A stretch of 64,000 nucleotides of DNA from assembly GCA_019638805.1 (NCBI GenBank), contig JAHBTA010000003.1, forward strand, positions 186,001 through 250,000. The letters are read 5' to 3'. The stretch comes from Microbacteriaceae bacterium. GTDB lineage: Bacteria; Actinomycetota; Actinomycetes; Actinomycetales; Microbacteriaceae. Shown here in pieces: positions 33,785 to 44,715 of this stretch (positions are counted from its first letter, which is position 1; every line of letters starts with the position of its first letter). A program made the position numbers and the translations under genes. The notes under the pieces were generated by a model. The model made no database searches. It worked only from the letters and a program-made list of their open reading frames with translations, and was not told the origin of the DNA.

Positions 33785-35295
33785 CGACGACCGCGGGTCT
33801 CATCGCCGACGGCGTGCTCATCGACGGCGAGGCGGCGATCGCGACGACCGTCGATCCGTCCACCGGGGCGACCGTCGGGGCGTTCCGCGGTGCGACCCGT
33901 TCCCAGCTCGATCGGATCGCGGGGCTGGCCGCCGACGCGGAGGACCGATTCCGACACACCGGCGCTGCCGTCCGGGCCGCCCTCCTCGAGGACATCGCGC
34001 TGCGGATGGAGGACGCCGGCGACGAGATCGTCGATCTGGCGGTGGCGGAGTCCGGCCTCTCACGAGCGCGCATGGTCTCGGAGCTCGGGCGGACCACCGG
34101 ACAGCTGCGCATGTTCGCCGCCGCCCTGGAGGAGGGCGGCATCGGGCACCGCCGCGCCGACTCCACGGGTGGTCCGACCCCTGTGCCTCTGCTGCTGCGG
34201 ACGCTCGCGGTCGGCCCGGTCGCGGTGTTCGCCGCCAGCAACTTCCCCCTCGCGTTCTCGACGGCCGGCGGCGACGTGGCGTCGGCGCTGGCCGCCGGCT
34301 GCCCGGTCATCGTGAAGGCGCACAGCGCGCACGTCGCGACGAGCGTCCGCGTGGCACGGGCGATCGCCGACGCGGTCCGCGCCTCCGGGCTCCCCGGCGG
34401 CGTGTTCGGGCATCTGATCGGCGATCGGGAGATCGGAACCGGGCTGGTGGCCCATCCGGCGATCCGGGCCGTCGGGTTCACCGGCTCGCGCGGCGGCGGG
34501 CAGGCACTCGCCCGGGTCGCGGCGGAGCGCCCGCATCCCATCCCCGTCTTCGCCGAGATGAGCTCGGTCAATCCGGTCTTCGTCCTGCCGGGCTCGGCGA
34601 CCGAGGCGGTCGCCGATGGCTTCGTCGCGTCCCTGACGCTCGGCGGCGGGCAGTTCTGCACCAACCCCGGTCTGGTGTTCGTTCCCGCGGGGGCGGCGGG
34701 CGACGCCTTCGTGGCGCGATCGGCGAGGCTGGTCGAGGATGCCGCCGCGCAGACCATGCTGACCGGTGCGATCGCGAGGGCGTACTCGTCCTCGGTCGAG
34801 GATGCGTGCCGTCGGGGCGCGCAGCTGGTCGCGAGCGGGATCGCCGCCGAGCCGCGCAACGCGCCGGCCGCTCACCTCCTCGAGATCGACCTGGCGGCTT
34901 TCCAGGAGGACGCCCGCTGGATGGACGAGATGTTCGGGGCGGCGGGCCTCGTGGTCCGCTACCCTGGCGCCGCCCAGCTGGTCGCCGCCGCGGAAGCGCT
35001 CGACGGGCAGCTGACCGCGACGATCTGGCACGAGGGCGCCGATGACGAGGCGACGCTGCGCGCACTGCTGCCGGTTCTCGAGCGGAAGGCCGGGCGTCTG
35101 ATCTCCAACGGCTGGCCGACCGGTGTCGCCGTGAGCCCGGCGATGGTGCACGGCGGCCCCTCGCCGGCGACGACGGATGCCCGATTCACGGCAGTGGGAA
35201 CGCTGGCGGCCGACCGCTTCCTGCGTCCGGTCGCCTACCAGGGGTTCCCGGAGTCGCTGCTCGAGGGAGTGCTCGGTGCCGACACCAACTCCTGA
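33781..35295 (+). CDS. 2,5-dioxovalerate (alpha-ketoglutarate semialdehyde) dehydrogenase
   Basis: 504-aa NAD(P)-dependent aldehyde dehydrogenase. Seen: VFAASNFPLAFS with N154, K179 in VIVKAHSAH, FTGSRGGG, general base E259 in PVFAEMSSVNP and nucleophile C293 in LGGGQFCTNPG. The long, Ala-rich form and these motifs match the KGSA dehydrogenases encoded with kdgD, giving 2-oxoglutarate. Start ATG at 33781 overlaps the kdgD stop (ATGA). Operator site C begins two bases after its stop codon. Confidence 0.88.
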   Translation: MTTTAGLIADGVLIDGEAAIATTVDPSTGATVGAFRGATRSQLDRIAGLAADAEDRFRHTGAAVRAALLEDIALRMEDAGDEIVDLAVAESGLSRARMVSELGRTTGQLRMFAAALEEGGIGHRRADSTGGPTPVPLLLRTLAVGPVAVFAASNFPLAFSTAGGDVASALAAGCPVIVKAHSAHVATSVRVARAIADAVRASGLPGGVFGHLIGDREIGTGLVAHPAIRAVGFTGSRGGGQALARVAAERPHPIPVFAEMSSVNPVFVLPGSATEAVADGFVASLTLGGGQFCTNPGLVFVPAGAAGDAFVARSARLVEDAAAQTMLTGAIARAYSSSVEDACRRGAQLVASGIAAEPRNAPAAHLLEIDLAAFQEDARWMDEMFGAAGLVVRYPGAAQLVAAAEALDGQLTATIWHEGADDEATLRALLPVLERKAGRLISNGWPTGVAVSPAMVHGGPSPATTDARFTAVGTLAADRFLRPVAYQGFPESLLEGVLGADTNS

Positions 35296-35296
35296 C

Positions 35297-35324
35297 CTAG
35301 TACCTAGGACTTACCTGCTAGGCT
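35297..35324 (+). promoter_or_regulatory. Promoter of the amidohydrolase pair with operator site C
   Basis: CTAGTACCTAGGACTTA (35297-35313) precedes an extended -10, TGC-TAGGCT (35319-35324 for the hexamer). Site C fills the -35 and spacer region. The downstream genes start at 35360 with GGAGGG upstream. Confidence 0.7.
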
Positions 35325-35359
35325 GGGCGAAACCGAACGCCGCAACCGGAGGGATCTAG

Positions 35360-36178
35360 ATGCCGCTCGCCGAGGCCGTCGTGCGACATGACATGCACGC
35401 CCACATCTGGCGCGCTCCCCGGCACCCCGATCGCGTCCCGCCGGGAGTCGACGGGAGCGTCGAGGCGCTCCTGGCCGATATGACCGCCGCGAAGGTGTCC
35501 CGCGCCGCGATCATCACCCCGAGGTCGATGGGCTGGGACGACGGGGTCACCCTCGACGCGGCGCGCGCGCATCCCGACCGACTGGTCGCCGTGGTCCGCT
35601 GCGACCTCGAGTCCGGCGACGCCGCCGAGCGCCTGGGCGAGGCCATCGCCGCGGGCGCCCGCGGCGTGCGGATCGCGGCGGACGACGGCCCCCTCGACCG
35701 GCTGCTCGACGACGACACGGAGCGAGTCCGCGCCGTCCTGCGCCGGACCGGGATCCCCCTCGCCCTGCACGCATACCCCGCCGACCTCGACGCCGTCGAC
35801 GGGATCCTCCGCGCGCTCCCCGGGCACCCGGTGCTCCTCGACCACCTCGGCCGGCCGTCCGTGGCGGACGGCGTCGACGAGCCCATCTTCCAGCGCGTGC
35901 TGCGGATGGCAGCGCACCCCGGTCTGCACCTCAAGACGCCCGATGTGCCGTTCTTCACCCCGGAGGGCGGCGCCTTCGAGGATCTCGTTCCCTTCCTCGC
36001 CGCCGCGCTCGAGGCCTTCGGCCCGGCGCGGATCGCCTGGGGCTCCGACTGGCCGCTCTGCGTCACGGCGCACGACTACTCGGCGGTGCTGGCGCCGATC
36101 GCCACCGCTCTGGAGCCGTACCGCCCGGACGAGCGCGAGTTGGTGTGGAGCGGCAACTTCGATCGGCTCTACGGATGA
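35360..36178 (+). CDS. Amidohydrolase_2 / COG3618 lactonase-like hydrolase
   Basis: 272-aa TIM-barrel protein of the group containing 2-pyrone-4,6-dicarboxylate lactonase, L-fuconolactonase and galactarolactone isomerase. Seen: HDMHAHIW (H13, H15), LALHAYP, LLDHLGRP and WGSDWPLC (Asp), the conserved active-site positions. Beside kdgD and the semialdehyde dehydrogenase, a role in opening or isomerising an aldaric-acid lactone is plausible, as galactarolactone isomerase does in uronate oxidation. This is an inference; other lactones or imides are possible. ATGA overlap with the next gene. Confidence 0.83.
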   Translation: MPLAEAVVRHDMHAHIWRAPRHPDRVPPGVDGSVEALLADMTAAKVSRAAIITPRSMGWDDGVTLDAARAHPDRLVAVVRCDLESGDAAERLGEAIAAGARGVRIAADDGPLDRLLDDDTERVRAVLRRTGIPLALHAYPADLDAVDGILRALPGHPVLLDHLGRPSVADGVDEPIFQRVLRMAAHPGLHLKTPDVPFFTPEGGAFEDLVPFLAAALEAFGPARIAWGSDWPLCVTAHDYSAVLAPIATALEPYRPDERELVWSGNFDRLYG

Positions 36179-37395
36179 GCGGGCGCGCGGGCTGGCTCCG
36201 GGTCGGCGCGGCAGTCGTCGCCGGGGAGCTCCGGCATGACCAGGCGGTGCGCATCCAGGACGGACGGATCGCCGAGATCGCGGCGGGAGGCGCCGCGCCG
36301 GCCGATGCCCGCCACGCCCCGAACGCCACCCTGATCCCCGGATTCGTCGACGCCCACTGCCACCTCAGCTTCGGCTACGCCGAGGACCACGCGACCGTGC
36401 GCCGGATCGCCGAGGATGCCGACCTCGCCGGGCTTCGCGATCAGATCCGGCGCCACGCGGGCGAGTGCCTCGCCGGCGGGGTGACCGCCATCCGCGACTG
36501 CGGGGACCGCGACTTCGCCACCCTCGCCGTACGCGACGAGATCCGTCGCGGCGAGCTCGCCGGCCCGGTCATGCTCGCGGCCGGGCCGCCCGTGACCACC
36601 CCCGGCGGACACCTCAACTGGTGCGGCGGCGCCGTGGGCCCCGAGGACGACATCCAAGCCGCCGTCGACCGGCTCGGCGACGCCGGAACGGACCTGGTCA
36701 AGGTGCTCGCCAGCGGAGGCGGGATGACGGCGGAGTCCGACCCGCACCACCCGCAGTTCTCGCGCGAGCGACTCGAGCTTCTCGTCCGGCGGGCACGGGA
36801 GCGCGGCCTGCCGGTCGCCGCGCACGCGCACAGCACCGACGCGATCGCGCTCAGCGTCGCCGCCGGCGTCAGCACCGTCGAGCACTGCAGCTGGAAGGGG
36901 ATCGACGGGTCGGCCGATGTCCGGCTCGACGTCGTCGACTCGATCGCCCGCCAGGGCATCGCGGTCGTGCTCACGATGGCCGGCATCCACCGCGTCATGC
37001 TGCCCGGCCGCGGGACGGATGCCGACCAGGTCCGCAGCGCTCTCGAGAGCTCGGCCACCGGACGGCTCGCCGATGACTTCGCGTGGGCGCGAACCCTCCG
37101 CGAACGCGGCTGCGAACTCGTCATCGCCAGCGACGCGGGCGTGCGCTTCACCCCGTTCATCGGCTTCATCGACTCGGTGCGCTGCGGGATCGAGGCGCTT
37201 CGGATCACGGCGGTCGAGGCGATCGGCATGGCGACCGCCGCCCCGGCGCGCGCGCTGGGCCTGGCCGACGTGGTCGGCGAGCTCGCCGAGGGCAGGCAGG
37301 CGGATGCCGTTCTCCTGGACGGGCTCCTGACCCCCGAGTCGTCCGAGCTGCCGGACATCGTGGCCGTCTGGGCGAAGGGGCTTCAGGTCGTCTAG
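36175..37395 (+). CDS. Imidazolonepropionase/prolidase-like amidohydrolase
   Basis: 406-aa amidohydrolase of the COG1228 type. Metal motif GFVDAHCHLSFG (H61, H63), a candidate carboxylated Lys in DLVKVLASGGGMT, His in VAAHAHSTDA, His in TVEHCSWKG and Asp in LVIASDAGVRF. Flanking beta-sandwich parts are present (GELAEGRQADAVLLDG). Relatives hydrolyse cyclic amides, imides and X-Pro dipeptides. Start ATG at 36175 overlaps the lactonase-like stop. Its TAG stop and the gntR TAG share a palindromic CTAG. Confidence 0.84.
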   Translation: MSGRAGWLRVGAAVVAGELRHDQAVRIQDGRIAEIAAGGAAPADARHAPNATLIPGFVDAHCHLSFGYAEDHATVRRIAEDADLAGLRDQIRRHAGECLAGGVTAIRDCGDRDFATLAVRDEIRRGELAGPVMLAAGPPVTTPGGHLNWCGGAVGPEDDIQAAVDRLGDAGTDLVKVLASGGGMTAESDPHHPQFSRERLELLVRRARERGLPVAAHAHSTDAIALSVAAGVSTVEHCSWKGIDGSADVRLDVVDSIARQGIAVVLTMAGIHRVMLPGRGTDADQVRSALESSATGRLADDFAWARTLRERGCELVIASDAGVRFTPFIGFIDSVRCGIEALRITAVEAIGMATAAPARALGLADVVGELAEGRQADAVLLDGLLTPESSELPDIVAVWAKGLQVV

Positions 37396-38105
37396 CTGCG
37401 ACGCGAGGCGTCCACGCTCGCGCGAACGCGGTCGAGGTGCGCCATCATGAGGCGCTGCGCGGCATCCCCGTCGTGGGAGGCGAGGGCGTCGAGGATCGCG
37501 CGGTGCTCGGTGTCGCTGGTGGAGTGCGACCCGCCCGTCGACTCGGTCGCCGCGAGGCCCTGCTCGCGCTCACGGGTCAGGGCGTCGAAGAGGGCGTCGA
37601 CGATGGCGCTCACGAAGCTGTTGCCGGCCGCCCGCGCCACGCCCGAGTGGAACTCGACGTCGAGCTCCGAGCGCGAGACATCGTGATCGCCGTCGGCCCC
37701 CTCGATGCGGACCAGCAGGTCCTCGAGCTCGCCGAGCTTGCGATCGGAGATCCGGCTCGCGGCGAGCGCGGCGGAGGCGCCCTCGAGGATGCGGCGGAAC
37801 TCCAGCAGGTCGCCCAGCCCGCCGTCGCGACTGTCCAGCAGGAGACGGAAGTACTGCCGGACGGCCACCGGCGGCAGGTTCGCGACCTCGCTGCGGCGGC
37901 CCTGTTGCGTGCGGATCACGCCGAGCTGACTCAGCATCCGGAGCGCATCGCGCACGACCCGCATGCTCGCCCCGTAGGTGCGGGCGATCTCCTGCTCGGA
38001 CGGCAGCGGGTCGCCGTCGACGAGACCTTCGGTCCGGATGTGATCGACCAGTTGATCCGCGAGTTGCGTCCCGAGGTACGGCGCTCCGAAGTCCTTGGTG
38101 AGCAT
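37392..38105 (-). CDS. GntR/FCD (FadR-subfamily) transcriptional regulator of the island
   Basis: 237-aa regulator. N-terminal winged helix: LADQLVDHIRTEGLVDGDPLPSEQEIARTYGASMRVVRDALRMLSQLGVIRTQQG. C-terminal FCD ligand domain: LLEFRRILEGASAALAA, metal-type D and H in LDVEFHSGVARAAGN, and TEHRAILDALASHD. Such repressors leave DNA on binding a pathway metabolite. Site D overlaps its -35 region, indicating autoregulation, and the three similar sites A-C in the island point to it as their regulator. TAGACT ends six bases before the ATG (leaderless). Confidence 0.9.
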   Translation of the reverse strand: MLTKDFGAPYLGTQLADQLVDHIRTEGLVDGDPLPSEQEIARTYGASMRVVRDALRMLSQLGVIRTQQGRRSEVANLPPVAVRQYFRLLLDSRDGGLGDLLEFRRILEGASAALAASRISDRKLGELEDLLVRIEGADGDHDVSRSELDVEFHSGVARAAGNSFVSAIVDALFDALTREREQGLAATESTGGSHSTSDTEHRAILDALASHDGDAAQRLMMAHLDRVRASVDASRRS

Positions 38106-38111
38106 GCGTCC

Positions 38112-38139
38112 AGTCTAGGCCACGCCCCCCAACTAGTAC

Positions 38140-38146
<7 letters not shown>
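38112..38146 (-). promoter_or_regulatory. gntR promoter with operator site D
   Basis: -10 TAGACT (38112-38117, minus strand) ends six bases before the gntR ATG. Plus-strand CTAGTACCTAGGTC (38133-38146) covers the expected -35 position and includes the stop codon of the esterase gene (38140-38142). Confidence 0.72.
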
Positions 38147-41020
<2,874 letters not shown>

Positions 41021-41026
41021 GGCACA

Positions 41027-41032
41027 AGGGTA
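41027..41032 (-). promoter_or_regulatory. -10 box of the leuA leader transcript
   Basis: TACCCT on the minus strand, six bases before the leader GTG. The -35 candidate 17 bases upstream (TTCGTG) is weak. Confidence 0.45.
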
Positions 41033-41107
41033 GCACCATGGCGCTGACGCACGAATCGCGGCGAACGTTGGGTGGTGCCGGCTCGGGGTCCCGCGCAGGC
41101 TGGAGTC

Positions 41108-41746
41108 ATGACCAAGCGCCACCTTGCCCTCGCCGCTGCCCTCGGCGGCGCCCTCATGCTCGCCGGATGCGCGGGAGCCGCATCCGGCCCCGGATCGACC
41201 GGAGGCGACACGAGCGACCCCGCCGGCATCGGAGCGACCATCGCGGCCCCGGGCGAGGTGGTCGGTCAGGGCACCGTCCTGCAGACCGGGGATGCCGCGC
41301 CGCAGTTCTGCCTGGGACCGGTCGCCGAGTCCTACCCGCCGCAATGCTCGGGCCCCGAACTGATCGGCTGGGACTGGGATGCCGTGGAGGGCCACGAGAC
41401 CGCCGGTGACACGACGTTCGGCGCCTACGCGATCTGGGGCGCATGGGACGGCGAGCGCCTCACCGTCACGAGCTCGATCATGCTGGCGCTCTACGACCCG
41501 ATGCCCTTCGAGGATCCGCTGCTCGACGAGGCGAACGCGGGTGACGCCGACCCCGCCGAACTGGAGCGCATCCAGACCGAGATCGCCGAGTCGGCGCCCT
41601 TCGTCGTGCTGAGCTCGGCGGTCATGAACGGCTACCTGTTCGTCGACGTGCTCTACGACGACGGACGCCTGCAGGCGTGGGCCGACGCGCGCTACCTGCC
41701 CGACGTCGTGGCGATCCGGCCCGCGCTGCGCGACGTGGAGGCGTAG
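41108..41746 (+). CDS. Predicted lipoprotein of unknown function
   Basis: 212-aa protein with signal peptide MTKRHLALAAALGGALMLAGC (lipobox LAGC, Cys about residue 21) followed by an Ala/Gly/Ser/Thr/Asp linker. The mature part has FCLGPVAESYPPQCSGPELIGWDWDAV, a two-Cys motif seen in actinobacterial surface proteins, then a small beta-rich domain. No enzymatic motif recognised. The start at 41108 is chosen by signal-peptide geometry and GGAG just upstream. Divergent from leuA. Confidence 0.75.
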   Translation: MTKRHLALAAALGGALMLAGCAGAASGPGSTGGDTSDPAGIGATIAAPGEVVGQGTVLQTGDAAPQFCLGPVAESYPPQCSGPELIGWDWDAVEGHETAGDTTFGAYAIWGAWDGERLTVTSSIMLALYDPMPFEDPLLDEANAGDADPAELERIQTEIAESAPFVVLSSAVMNGYLFVDVLYDDGRLQAWADARYLPDVVAIRPALRDVEA

Positions 41747-41777
41747 CGCGGGCTGCCCCGCACTCCTCGACGCCCGG

Positions 41778-43196
41778 CTACTCGACGGCCAGCGCCGTGA
41801 CGGGCGACACCCGGGTGGCTCGCCGCGTCGGCGCCCAGCTCGCGATCGCGGTGAGCAGCGCGCCGCCGCCCACGACCACCGCCAGGATAACCCACGGAAC
41901 GGCCGGGAACACCAGGCCGGGTGCACCGTTGAGCGAGCCCAGCATGGACTGCGCGCCGGCCCAGCCGTAGAAGCCGCCCAGCACCACGCCCAGGATCACG
42001 GCGGTCAGCGTCAGCTGAGCGCTCTCGGACAGGATCATCCGGCGCAGCTGCCCGACCGAGAACCCCAGCGCGCGAAGCAGACCGAGTTCGCGCGTGCGCT
42101 GCAGCACGCTGAGCGACAGGTTGTTGACCAGTCCGACCGCCGCGATGACGCCGCTGAACCCGATGAGGATGGAGAACACCGTGACGAGAGCGGTCACCAG
42201 CTGGTCGACCCCGCGGTACAGCTCCGGGTTCGCCTCGCCCGCGGCAAGCAGGATCTGCTGCCAGGTCGTCATCGCGACGCCGAAGGTCATGAGCAGAGTC
42301 ACGCCGATCACGAGCCCGATGGTCGCCCGCGAACTGCGCTGCGGATGCCGCAGTGCGTTCTCGGCCGCCAGTCGCGCGGGCGCGGCGCGACCGAGCATCC
42401 GCCCGACCAGACGCAGAGCGGGCGGCATGACCCGGTCCGCGGCGAGCACGATGCCCGTGAAGGAGACGATACCGCCCACAAGTCCGATGAGAACCCCGAG
42501 CGGGCTGGCCAGTCCGACCAGGAGCCCGAGCGCGAGGAAGCCGAATCCGAGTACCACGAGCACGAGCGAGAGCGCGTTGCGCGCGGGCCGGGCGGCGACC
42601 TCCTCCCGGCTGAGCTCCTCCGACCCGCCGAGGGCCTGCAGGGGCGTGACGTCGAGCACGCGCTTCGACCCGATCCACGACGCCGCCCAGGTGGTCAGGA
42701 CCACCCCGAGGACGGGCAGCACGAGCACCGGATCCCAGAACCCGTAGGCGGGGTCGGGAACCGCATCCATCGCGATCGCGGCGCGCGCCATGCCGACCGC
42801 AGCGCCCGTGCCCACCGCGGCGCCGATCGCGGCACCCGCGACGCCCACGAAGAGGCCCTCGACCGCGATCCCGCGCCGCTGCGCGCCCGCACTCGAGCCG
42901 AGCAGGCGCAGCAGGGCGATCGAGCGCGCACGTCCCGCGACGATGGTCGCGAAGGTGTTCGCCGTGATGATGGCGCTCACGTAGACCGCGATGACGATGA
43001 AGACGATCGCCACGATCGAGAGCATGATGCGCACCGTCCCGGAGGATCCGGTGACGTCGTCGCCGACGATGACCGCGGCCATGAAGCCGGTGAGCTGGAG
43101 CAGCCCGACCCCGAAAGCCGCGCTGAGCGCGGCGACCAGGACGCTCGGCACGTGCTCGCGCACGGGGGTGCGAACGGATGCGGGGGCCCGGCTCAC
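41778..43196 (-). CDS. FtsX-like ABC exporter permease
   Basis: 472-aa membrane protein with two FtsX domains: helices near residues 18-45 and 55-90 and a second set in the C-terminal third (VFSILIGFSGVIAAVGLVNNLSLSV, then ELGLLRALGFSVGQLRRMIL). It resembles MacB/LolC-type permeases of mechanotransmission or antimicrobial-peptide-resistance exporters. GTG start overlaps the ATPase stop by 4 bases. Next to a two-component pair, hence likely envelope-stress or peptide-antibiotic related. Confidence 0.87.
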   Translation of the reverse strand: MSRAPASVRTPVREHVPSVLVAALSAAFGVGLLQLTGFMAAVIVGDDVTGSSGTVRIMLSIVAIVFIVIAVYVSAIITANTFATIVAGRARSIALLRLLGSSAGAQRRGIAVEGLFVGVAGAAIGAAVGTGAAVGMARAAIAMDAVPDPAYGFWDPVLVLPVLGVVLTTWAASWIGSKRVLDVTPLQALGGSEELSREEVAARPARNALSLVLVVLGFGFLALGLLVGLASPLGVLIGLVGGIVSFTGIVLAADRVMPPALRLVGRMLGRAAPARLAAENALRHPQRSSRATIGLVIGVTLLMTFGVAMTTWQQILLAAGEANPELYRGVDQLVTALVTVFSILIGFSGVIAAVGLVNNLSLSVLQRTRELGLLRALGFSVGQLRRMILSESAQLTLTAVILGVVLGGFYGWAGAQSMLGSLNGAPGLVFPAVPWVILAVVVGGGALLTAIASWAPTRRATRVSPVTALAVE

Positions 43197-43954
43197 GCCG
43201 CCACCTCCATCCCCAGCATGAAGGCTCCGATCTCGGCCGCATCCATGCGCGCGCGATCCTCGACCACCGTGCCGTCCGCCAGGAAGATCACCCGGTCCGC
43301 GTAGCTCGCCGCGATGGGATCATGCGTGACCATGGCGATGCTCTGCCCGTACTGCCGGCTGGCGCTGCGCAGCAGCTCCAGCACCTCGCGTCCGGTCCGG
43401 GAGTCGAGGTTGCCGGTCGGCTCGTCCGCGAAGACCAGCTCGGGCCGCGTGGCGAGCGCGCGGGCGATCGCGACGCGCTGCTGCTGACCGCCCGAGAGCT
43501 CGTGCGGCCGGTGGCGCAGGCGCCCGGACAGGCCCAGCGACGCCTCCAGCTCGTCGATCCAGGCGCGCTCGGCGGGGGTGGGGCGACGGGCGTCGAGCTC
43601 GAAGGGCAGCAGCAGGTTGCCCTCGACGTCGAGCGTGGGCACCAGGTTGAACGACTGGAACACGAAGCCCACGCGGCGGCGGCGCAGCACGGTCAGCTGC
43701 GCATCCGACATCCCCGAGATCTCCGCCTCCCCGAGCCACACCCGCCCGCTCGTCGGGGCGTCCAGCCCCGCCATGATGTGCATGAGCGTCGACTTGCCCG
43801 AACCCGACGGGCCCATGATGGCGGTGAACTCCCCCCGGCGGATGCCGATGCTCACCTCCCGCAGGGCGTCGACGCGCGTGCCCTCCCTGCCGTAGCTCTT
43901 GCTGAGGTCCTTGACCCGGGCGACCAGGCCCGGTTCGGTCGTGGTGGTCTGCAT
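43193..43954 (-). CDS. MacB/LolD-type ABC exporter ATPase
   Basis: 253-aa ATPase. Walker [30 protein letters not shown], signature [15 protein letters not shown], Walker [14 protein letters not shown]-loop MVTHDP. The DEPTGNLDS pattern places it in the MacB/FtsE/LolD group that pairs with FtsX-type permeases, found directly downstream. A TAGCGT box lies seven bases before its ATG, as before the sensor-kinase gene, so it may have its own promoter. Confidence 0.92.
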   Translation of the reverse strand: MQTTTTEPGLVARVKDLSKSYGREGTRVDALREVSIGIRRGEFTAIMGPSGSGKSTLMHIMAGLDAPTSGRVWLGEAEISGMSDAQLTVLRRRRVGFVFQSFNLVPTLDVEGNLLLPFELDARRPTPAERAWIDELEASLGLSGRLRHRPHELSGGQQQRVAIARALATRPELVFADEPTGNLDSRTGREVLELLRSASRQYGQSIAMVTHDPIAASYADRVIFLADGTVVEDRARMDAAEIGAFMLGMEVAA

Positions 43955-43961
43955 GCCCTCG

Positions 43962-43967
43962 ACGCTA
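43962..43967 (-). promoter_or_regulatory. -10 box of the exporter ATPase gene
   Basis: TAGCGT on the minus strand, seven bases before the ATG. The same hexamer and spacing precede the histidine kinase gene. Confidence 0.4.
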
Positions 43968-44046
43968 CGGACGGGCGCCCCGGCCGGGATCGGGCTCGGG
44001 TCGCGACGCGGTCATCCCCCGGGATGATCCTCGAGCACCGAACGGC

Positions 44047-44715
44047 TCAGTCCACCAGCCGGTGCTCGAAGGCATACACCACGAGCTGCACACGGTCGCG
44101 CAGCCCGAGCTTGGCCAGGACGCGGCTGATGTGCGTCTTGACGGTCGCCTCGCTCAGGAACTCCCCCGCCGCGATCTCGGCGTTGGACATGCCGCGGGCG
44201 GCCAGCAGGAAGACCTCGCGCTCACGCGCCGTGAGGCTCCCGAACGCCTCAGGCTCCTCGCCCCCGACCGCGCGGGAGTCGAAATGCCGGAACAGCTCAC
44301 GCGTCGCGCTGGGTGCCACCACGGCCGTTCCCGCGTGAACGGCGCGGATCGCGGCGAGTAGGAACTCCGGGTCCGAGTCCTTGAGCAGGAACCCGCTCGC
44401 GCCGCCGCGGATGGCGCGCGTGGCCGCCTCGTCGAGATCGAAAGTCGTGAGCACGATGACGCGCGGGGTCTGCGAGCCGCGGGCCACGGCATCCGCCACG
44501 ATGCGCTCGGTCGCGACGATCCCGTCCATGACGGGCATGCGCAGGTCCATGAGGACGACATCGGGGCGCGTGCTCGCGACCAGGTCGACCCCCTCGCGGC
44601 CGTTGCCGGCCTCCCCCGCGAACTCGAGGTCGGGCTGGGAGTCGACGAGCATCCGGATGCCCGTGCGGAAGAGCGCCTGATCGTCGACCAGGGCGACGCG
44701 GATCGGGGCGCTCAT
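44047..44715 (-). CDS. NarL/LuxR-family response regulator
   Basis: 222-aa regulator. Receiver domain: VALVDDQALFRTGIRML, phospho-acceptor Asp in DVVLMDLRMPVMDG, VLTTFDLDE and the Lys in GFLLKDSDPE. C-terminal LuxR-type helix-turn-helix: FGSLTAREREVFLLAARGMSN and FLSEATVKTHISRVLAKLGL. ATGA overlap with its kinase. The exporter genes directly downstream are the natural targets. Confidence 0.94.
   Translation of the reverse strand: MSAPIRVALVDDQALFRTGIRMLVDSQPDLEFAGEAGNGREGVDLVASTRPDVVLMDLRMPVMDGIVATERIVADAVARGSQTPRVIVLTTFDLDEAATRAIRGGASGFLLKDSDPEFLLAAIRAVHAGTAVVAPSATRELFRHFDSRAVGGEEPEAFGSLTAREREVFLLAARGMSNAEIAAGEFLSEATVKTHISRVLAKLGLRDRVQLVVYAFEHRLVD

Noticed and set aside
41025-41036. Alternative leader peptide from the ATG at 41038 region (MVLPLCRALRCAPP)
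   Set aside because: Reads a different frame with only three scattered Leu, no Leu run and no coupling to the hairpin; the GTG-started frame with CTC CTC CTT is the better leader.
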